Assembly (NCBI GenBank): GCA_046331265.1 | Contig: JAXLRE010000010.1 | Span: forward strand, 3,682 to 67,681 | Direction of reading: 5' to 3' | DNA from: JAGPDB01 sp046331265 | Lineage (GTDB): Bacteria; Actinomycetota; Acidimicrobiia; IMCC26256; JAGPDB01 | DNA: 64,000 nucleotides | Notes under the pieces: model-generated | What the model was told of the DNA's origin: nothing | Seen by the model: the letters and a program-made list of their open reading frames with translations, nothing else | The model's database searches: none | Position numbers and translations under genes: made by a program | Shown here: positions 59,560-64,000 of the stretch, in pieces | How positions within the stretch are numbered: the first letter of the stretch is position 1 | How the letters are laid out: each line of letters opens with the position of its first letter

Positions 59560-60636
59560 ATGAATAACAATAAAGAAATCCGAGTTGCGATTGCTGGTGT
59601 TGGAAACTGTGCCAGCTCATTAATGCAAGGTATCGAATACTATAAAAATGCAAACCCAGACGAAACAGTTCCAGGTTTAATGCATGTTGAAATGGGTGGA
59701 TACCATGTACGCGACGTAAAAGTTGTTTGTGCATTTGATGTTGATGCAGCAAAAGTTGGCCAAGATATTTCAAAAGCTATTTTCTCTAGCCAAAACAACA
59801 CTATTAAGTTTTCAGATGTTCCTGAAACAGGCGCTACGGTATTGCGTGGACCAACACTTGATGGTTGGGGTAAGTATTATAAAGAGACATGTGAAGAATC
59901 ACCTGCAGAACCAGTTGATGTTGCTCAAGCATTAAAAGATGCAAATGTAGATGTACTTGTTTCATACCTTCCAGTTGGTTCAGAACAAGCACAGCGCTTC
60001 TATGCGCAAAGTTGTCTAGATGCAGGATGCGGTTTCGTAAATGCTATTCCTGTATTTATTTCTAGCGACGCTGAATTCGCAAAGAAATTTACAGATGCAA
60101 AACTTCCAATCGTTGGTGACGATATCAAAAGCCAAGTTGGTGCAACAATTGTTCACCGTATTTTGGCTCGACTCTTTGAAGACCGCGGTCTTGTTCTAGA
60201 CCGTACATATCAACTTAACGTCGGTGGAAACATGGACTTTAAAAATATGTTGGAACGCGACCGTTTAGAATCAAAAAAGATATCAAAAACGCAAGCTGTT
60301 ACATCTCAACTCGATAACCCAATTGAAGCTAATGATGTTCATATCGGACCTAGCGATCATGTAGGTTGGTTAGACGACCGTAAGTGGGCATTCATTCGTT
60401 TAGAAGGACGAAACTTTGGTGATGTTCCACTTAACTTGGAACTAAAACTTGAAGTATGGGATTCACCAAACTCTGCAGGAGTAATTATTGATGCATTACG
60501 TTGCGCGAAAATTGCAATGGACAGAGGAATCGGTGGACCACTTGAAGGACCAAGTGCGTACTTCATGAAGTCACCTGCGAAACAATTTCACGATGACGTT
60601 GCTCACCAAATGGTTGAGGACTTTATCAAAGGTTAG
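59560..60636 (+). CDS. ino1: Inositol-3-phosphate synthase
   Basis: A 358-aa NAD-dependent enzyme that converts glucose-6-phosphate to inositol-3-phosphate, the precursor of phosphatidylinositol and mycothiol in actinobacteria. The nucleotide fold has VAIAGVGNCASSLMQGIEYY. LPVGSEQAQRFYAQSCLDAGCGFVNAIPVFI, PIVGDDIKSQVGATIVHR and LNVGGNMDFKNM are the catalytic-domain signatures with the conserved lysines. GAGGAG stands before ATG. A strong intrinsic terminator follows at 60646-60675. Confidence 0.97.
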   Translation: MNNNKEIRVAIAGVGNCASSLMQGIEYYKNANPDETVPGLMHVEMGGYHVRDVKVVCAFDVDAAKVGQDISKAIFSSQNNTIKFSDVPETGATVLRGPTLDGWGKYYKETCEESPAEPVDVAQALKDANVDVLVSYLPVGSEQAQRFYAQSCLDAGCGFVNAIPVFISSDAEFAKKFTDAKLPIVGDDIKSQVGATIVHRILARLFEDRGLVLDRTYQLNVGGNMDFKNMLERDRLESKKISKTQAVTSQLDNPIEANDVHIGPSDHVGWLDDRKWAFIRLEGRNFGDVPLNLELKLEVWDSPNSAGVIIDALRCAKIAMDRGIGGPLEGPSAYFMKSPAKQFHDDVAHQMVEDFIKG

Positions 60637-60645
60637 AAACCTTAC

Positions 60646-60675
60646 AAAAGACCTGACATATTGTCAGGTCTTTTT
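60646..60675 (+). terminator. Intrinsic terminator after ino1
   Basis: AAAAGACCTGACA (60646-60658), a TAT loop, and TGTCAGGTCTTTT (60662-60674) with further T: a 13-bp stem and T-run. Confidence 0.92.
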
Positions 60676-60748
60676 CTTTTTACTAAACTTATTAGTTCTA
60701 CAAATTTAAAACTTTAAGCTTTTTCAATTCAGAAACGACAGGAGTCAC

Positions 60749-61447
60749 ATGGGCGAAAGGTCTAAAGAGCTAAGGCTCGAAGTTGCCCTTGAGCAACTGA
60801 AAAAATACTTTGAAGAAAAAAGTTTCACTGCAAAGGGTCTGCATTTTGCAATGGACATGCTTTCGCAATCGCCATTACCTTCTCATATAAGGTTGTTCCA
60901 AAATGCTTTAAATACTGGAGTTCTGGACCATATTGGCTTTGGGCGAAGGATTGGACAGTTAGTCGACGCACTTTCTCGTTCTGGCACTGAACATGGACTA
61001 GAAGCGCTAAGAATAGTTTTTGCTGACCATAATTTATTTCCGAAAGTTGTTTCCACAATAAGAAAAAGCGTGTTCTTTAATTTAATAAGTTCGAATTCCG
61101 ATGGTGCTCCACATACTATTAATGTTGGTTGCAAAAATGGGCTACTCGATACTTTAGAGGCAGATGTCTTGCAAGAGGCCTTGGAAAAGCTATTAGCAAA
61201 AAATCACCCTGAAACCGATGAAGCATTTTGCTCAACAATAAGACGTGGTGCTACAGAATTTTTATCCGATGAACAAATAAAAGATTTAAAGAAAGCAATT
61301 AAAAAATTAGAGCCTGAGAGAAAGACAAAATTATTAGGAGCATTCGTAGATTCGAAATCTGCAAATGGTAAACACACATCCGAAACGCTACAAGCTAATA
61401 GGGCTACTCCAACCGGACCTAAGCGAGCCCCTGTATTATCGGACTAA
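60749..61447 (+). CDS. Hypothetical helical protein
   Basis: A 232-aa soluble protein, mainly helical, not recognised. The N-terminal 120 residues (LRLEVALEQLKKYFEEKSFTAKGLHFAMDML and similar) look like a small helical bundle, the middle has LEADVLQEALEKLLAKNH, and the last 35 residues are Ser/Thr/Pro-rich and disordered. AGGAG stands before ATG. The tail overlaps the convergent gene by 12 bp. Confidence 0.6.
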   Translation: MGERSKELRLEVALEQLKKYFEEKSFTAKGLHFAMDMLSQSPLPSHIRLFQNALNTGVLDHIGFGRRIGQLVDALSRSGTEHGLEALRIVFADHNLFPKVVSTIRKSVFFNLISSNSDGAPHTINVGCKNGLLDTLEADVLQEALEKLLAKNHPETDEAFCSTIRRGATEFLSDEQIKDLKKAIKKLEPERKTKLLGAFVDSKSANGKHTSETLQANRATPTGPKRAPVLSD

Positions 61448-62116
61448 TTGAGGTCCGTCGAAAACCTTGGCGTCAATTAGACCAGTTAACCTTTGCATTA
61501 CTGGATTACTTTGATCAACATGTTTCGTGCGCTTCAACAAAGCATCGACTCCACCATTTCTAGAAAACATATCAGCAATTTCATCAATATATTTCTCTAA
61601 AAATTCAAAAACCCGAGTTTCATTCTCTGGATCAGGTTGAGCCAATGTTTCATGGTTTATAGCAGCAATTAAATTTACATAGCCACGAAGAATTTTTTCT
61701 TGTTCGTCAAGAAATCTTTGTTGAAAACCAAAATCTTCATCAGTAGATGCAAGTGCATAATCTTGAGCTTGTTTAAAAATCAATAGATGTTCCGCAAAAC
61801 GCAATTCAAGTGCTGCAGTTAAAGCCTTGGTCTCTTCACAGCTAAATGGCTCAAGTCTTTTACCATTTTGTCTAGCAAGAATATCTCTGACATGTCCCCG
61901 ATAAGACATTGGCCCTTCTAAAGAAACGCCTTCTGAATATACAGCATTTGGGTCGATTATAAGTTCGTCAATACCGGGAATTGATTCGCTCTTCCATCTA
62001 GCTTCTAAGCGCGCTAAATACTCGGGTGCGTTAGGACGACAAAACTCAAAGATAGATCTGAAAGCTCCCATAAGACTCCATTCGACAGGAAAAAATAGTT
62101 TAACAGAACCGAACAT
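61436..62116 (-). CDS. Hypothetical protein, conserved-looking helical domain
   Basis: A soluble protein of 211-233 aa depending on start, not recognised. Text includes FRSIFEFCRPNAPEYLARLEARW, GPMSYRGHVRDILARQNG and long helices such as LTAALELRFAEHLLIFKQAQ. Candidate starts are TTG 62134, ATG 62116 and ATG 62071; the last has GGAG four bases upstream. I give the middle one. It is divergent from the methyltransferase at 62163 and overlaps the gene at 60749 by 12 bp at the 3' end. Confidence 0.55.
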   Translation of the reverse strand: MFGSVKLFFPVEWSLMGAFRSIFEFCRPNAPEYLARLEARWKSESIPGIDELIIDPNAVYSEGVSLEGPMSYRGHVRDILARQNGKRLEPFSCEETKALTAALELRFAEHLLIFKQAQDYALASTDEDFGFQQRFLDEQEKILRGYVNLIAAINHETLAQPDPENETRVFEFLEKYIDEIADMFSRNGGVDALLKRTKHVDQSNPVMQRLTGLIDAKVFDGPQLVR

Positions 62117-62126
62117 CTCGGCGCAT

Positions 62127-62156
62127 TTGCTCAAATGCCCACTTTTACGCTTATAT
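62127..62156 (+). promoter_or_regulatory. Promoter of the methyltransferase at 62163 (leaderless)
   Basis: TTGCTC (62127-62132), 18 bp, TTATAT (62151-62156), then ATTTAA and ATG 62163. Confidence 0.6.
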
Positions 62157-62162
62157 ATTTAA

Positions 62163-62849
62163 ATGACAACAACTCTATCAAGAGCTTTTGAATACGGTTA
62201 TGGTGTAACAGATTCAGAAATTCGACTTATCGGTAATGTAGAAGGAAAACGAATTCTTGTTTTAGGAGCAGGTGAACTACTAACACCAATTAGCTTATCT
62301 TTAGCTGGAGCTCATGTGATTGTTGTTGATCCTTCAGCAGAACGCATGTCGATGACAGAAAAACTTAGTGAAGATAATCAAGCTCGCGTCGAAGCTCACA
62401 TAGGTGAATTTGCTGACTTAGCATTTCTAAGAGCGGATTCTATCGACATGGTTTTTTCACCATTAGTTTTAGATGAAATAGAAGATTTAGATCGTGTTAT
62501 AAGACAAAGCCAAAGAGTATTGCGAACTGGCGCTTCTATGGTTGTTAGTTTCGAGCACCCGCTTGCACGTATGGTTGAAACACAAGATATTGTTCAAGCT
62601 CCTGGCGTTCTTCCTTTAGGAACCCCAAGAGTTACTAGAAGTTTTTTTGATAATAGCGATTACGAAACAATGCGCAATGGACAACGAGTTGTTGTTTATC
62701 CAAGATCAATTGCTCACATACATGATTTGTTCATGAGACACGGTTTCAAAATAGATTCAATTTGTGAACCAACTCCAGAAGTTCACGTCGAACCTGTTGT
62801 ACTGATTCCCCCAGTAGTTGTTTTCAGGGCGCGCAAAGAGGGCCTATAA
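62163..62849 (+). CDS. Class I SAM-dependent methyltransferase
   Basis: A 228-aa cytoplasmic methyltransferase of the Methyltransf_11 kind. Motif I is KRILVLGAGELLTPIS, motif II HVIVVDPSAERM, motif IV DSIDMVFSPLVLDEIED, and motif VI RVLRTGASMVVSFEHP. The FSPLVLDEIEDLDRVIRQSQRVLR stretch is typical. The substrate is unknown. Leaderless start six bases after TTATAT. It is followed 15 bp later by a hypothetical gene, probably one operon. Confidence 0.85.
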   Translation: MTTTLSRAFEYGYGVTDSEIRLIGNVEGKRILVLGAGELLTPISLSLAGAHVIVVDPSAERMSMTEKLSEDNQARVEAHIGEFADLAFLRADSIDMVFSPLVLDEIEDLDRVIRQSQRVLRTGASMVVSFEHPLARMVETQDIVQAPGVLPLGTPRVTRSFFDNSDYETMRNGQRVVVYPRSIAHIHDLFMRHGFKIDSICEPTPEVHVEPVVLIPPVVVFRARKEGL

Positions 62850-62864
62850 ATTTAGGATAATCAC

Positions 62865-63374
62865 ATGACACAAGGAAGAAGATTCCATATTTGGCCAATG
62901 GTCACAATAGAAGTTGATGGCGCTCCATATGAAATGAACCTAATTAATAGACCTGGCCTGAAATGGTTAAGAGACAAAATCGAAAATGGAACTTTAACTG
63001 AGCAAGATATAGAAGCAATTCAAGCTGCAGTTAATTTCGATAGTTTAAATCCAAATTCTTTAAACGATTACAAACTAATTCCGTTACTTATAAGAGCAGG
63101 ACTTTTAACAGATGATCAAATCGATCGGATCATTGGAGACGCGGAACTATCAATATCTCTTACTACTGAAAAAGTAAAAAGTTCGAACATACCAGCGAAT
63201 AATACGACACTCGTTGAGTCAGGCCATAAAAGTCCCGGTCTGCAAGTTTTAGATGATCTTTCTCAAATCAGATCGTTGACATTAGGTCAAAGATCAAGAA
63301 TTAATGACCGAAAAACTGATCTCATCGCACAAATAGTCACAGGAGTTCAATGCGAAATCTCTAGAGGTATGTAA
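62865..63374 (+). CDS. Hypothetical protein
   Basis: A 169-aa soluble protein, not recognised. The N-terminal 105 residues look folded (HIWPMVTIEVDGAPYEMNLIN, WLRDKIENGTLTEQDIEAIQ, then two short helix segments, LIPLLIRAGLLTDDQIDRIIGD). The rest is polar and probably disordered. TAGGAT six bases before ATG serves equally as -10 or as an AGGA ribosome site. It ends 4 bp from the convergent cca gene. Confidence 0.6.
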   Translation: MTQGRRFHIWPMVTIEVDGAPYEMNLINRPGLKWLRDKIENGTLTEQDIEAIQAAVNFDSLNPNSLNDYKLIPLLIRAGLLTDDQIDRIIGDAELSISLTTEKVKSSNIPANNTTLVESGHKSPGLQVLDDLSQIRSLTLGQRSRINDRKTDLIAQIVTGVQCEISRGM

Positions 63375-63378
63375 TTTT

Positions 63379-64000
63379 CTACTTTTCTGAGAATTCGTCC
63401 AACAATCTATAGGCATCATCTTCGCTGATTGGTCCATTTTCCAAACGATGTTCTAGCAAAAAATCTAAAATTTTACCGACTTCACGACCAGGCTTTAAAT
63501 CTAAATACTTCATTACTTGATCGCCATTTAAGTGAGGTTTAATTTTTTGCAATTCTTCTTTTTCAGAAAGCTCTTTAATTCTTGCCTCTAAAGAATCCAT
63601 GCGATCTTGCAATGCTTTTGCTCGCTTTGGGTTTCTTGTAGTGCAGTCACAACGTTGCAAATGATTTAAATCTTCCAATAAATCTCCAGCGTCACGTACA
63701 TAACGTCTAACAGCAGAATCAGTCCATCCCATTGCATATGTGTGAATACGCAAATGTAAAAAAACTAATTTCGATACATCATCAATAAGTTCTTTAGAAA
63801 AGTTCAATGCTTTCATGCGTTTTCGTGTCATTTTTGCACCGACGACTTCATGATGATGAAATGAAACACCATGCTCACCTATAGATCTTGTTGCTGGCTT
63901 TGCAATATCATGCATTAACGCTGCAAGACGAACTCTCAATTGTGGTTTAGTGTTAGCAATAACGGCAATAGTATGAACTAAAACATCTTTGTGAGTGTGG
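63379..64000 (-). CDS. CCA-adding tRNA nucleotidyltransferase, C-terminal part (partial)
   Basis: The open frame continues past the right edge, so only the last 207 residues are seen. HTHKDVLVHTIAVIANTKPQLRVRLAALMHDIAKP is the HD-type phosphohydrolase/helical part that actinobacterial PcnA/CCA enzymes carry after the nucleotidyltransferase head. HHHEVVGAKMTRKRMKAL is the matching body text, and KYLDLKPGREVGKILDFLLEHRLENGPIS the usual C-terminal helix. It adds CCA to tRNAs that lack it, such as tRNA-Arg at 42834. The catalytic head lies outside the window. Confidence 0.88.
   Translation of the reverse strand, partial: HTHKDVLVHTIAVIANTKPQLRVRLAALMHDIAKPATRSIGEHGVSFHHHEVVGAKMTRKRMKALNFSKELIDDVSKLVFLHLRIHTYAMGWTDSAVRRYVRDAGDLLEDLNHLQRCDCTTRNPKRAKALQDRMDSLEARIKELSEKEELQKIKPHLNGDQVMKYLDLKPGREVGKILDFLLEHRLENGPISEDDAYRLLDEFSEK

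Noticed and set aside
1..64000. Insertion sequences, phage or integrative elements
   Set aside because: No transposase, integrase or long terminal repeat was found; the inverted repeats noted flank no mobile-element gene.

Overview
The window is AT-rich (about one third GC by eye), almost wholly coding, and carries actinobacterial hallmarks: a dnaK-grpE-dnaJ-hspR heat-shock operon with a MerR-type HspR, inositol-3-phosphate synthase beside a PadR regulator and a DUF5318 protein, a mycobacterial-type bifunctional dCTP deaminase/dUTPase, an EtfD-like membrane Fe-S reductase, and rpsF-ssb-rpsR-rplI plus dnaB. Low GC, short gaps, five tail-overlapping convergent gene pairs and many leaderless-looking starts suggest a streamlined, low-GC actinobacterium, possibly a marine or freshwater Acidimicrobiia relative. 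The lineage is inference; the phylum-level call is solid.

Layout. 1-250: end of a 3-hydroxyisobutyrate dehydrogenase-like gene and a terminator. 250-4218: class I ribonucleotide reductase nrdA-nrdB with a long leader. 4219-6490: two AI-2E-type permeases, divergent, sharing a 19-bp promoter gap. 6496-8289: FAD oxidoreductase. 8366-14914: dnaK-grpE-dnaJ-hspR-clpB with candidate HspR operators upstream. 15071-17852: EtfD-like reductase and a hexapeptide-repeat protein. 17941-21563: an unrecognised three-gene operon (HEAT-like solenoid plus two full-length paralogs built of repeated modules), the best candidate for an undescribed system. 21546-22109: dcd. 22263-26155: three envelope genes (VWFA-like anchored protein, beta-helix lipoprotein, LppX/LolA-like lipoprotein). 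26159-34155: dnaB, argS, an efflux-type carrier, a methyltransferase, small membrane proteins and flavin/pyrimidine reductases. 34141-35955: a 604-aa unknown with a papain-like Cys/His/Asp pattern. 36018-38354: pheA-serS-tRNA-Ser(TGA). 38371-42127: carbonic anhydrase, TrhO and a phosphate uptake cluster. 42248-43865: tRNA-Ser(GCT), tRNA-Arg(ACG) and an SRPBCC-phosphopantetheinyl transferase fusion that starts two bases after the tRNA. 43858-49456: aminotransferase, Bax-inhibitor-like protein, M20 peptidase, a large structured intergenic element, an EEP phosphohydrolase and a UPF0126 channel. 49461-53232: rplI, rpsR, ssb, rpsF, an unknown gene, panB. 53342-58365: a secreted polysaccharide-related set (GT-C-like membrane protein, GH5-like glycosidase, DUF1996 protein with Thr-rich linkers). 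58372-60675: DUF5318, PadR, ino1 and its terminator. 60749-64000: unknown genes, a methyltransferase and the C-terminal part of the CCA-adding enzyme.

Expression logic. First genes of transcription units repeatedly show a TAnnnT hexamer followed by 6-8 bases and then the start codon, so the +1 base would fall on or just before the start codon (leaderless mRNA). Genes inside operons and the ribosomal protein genes use Shine-Dalgarno sequences instead. I used this rule to correct several starts.
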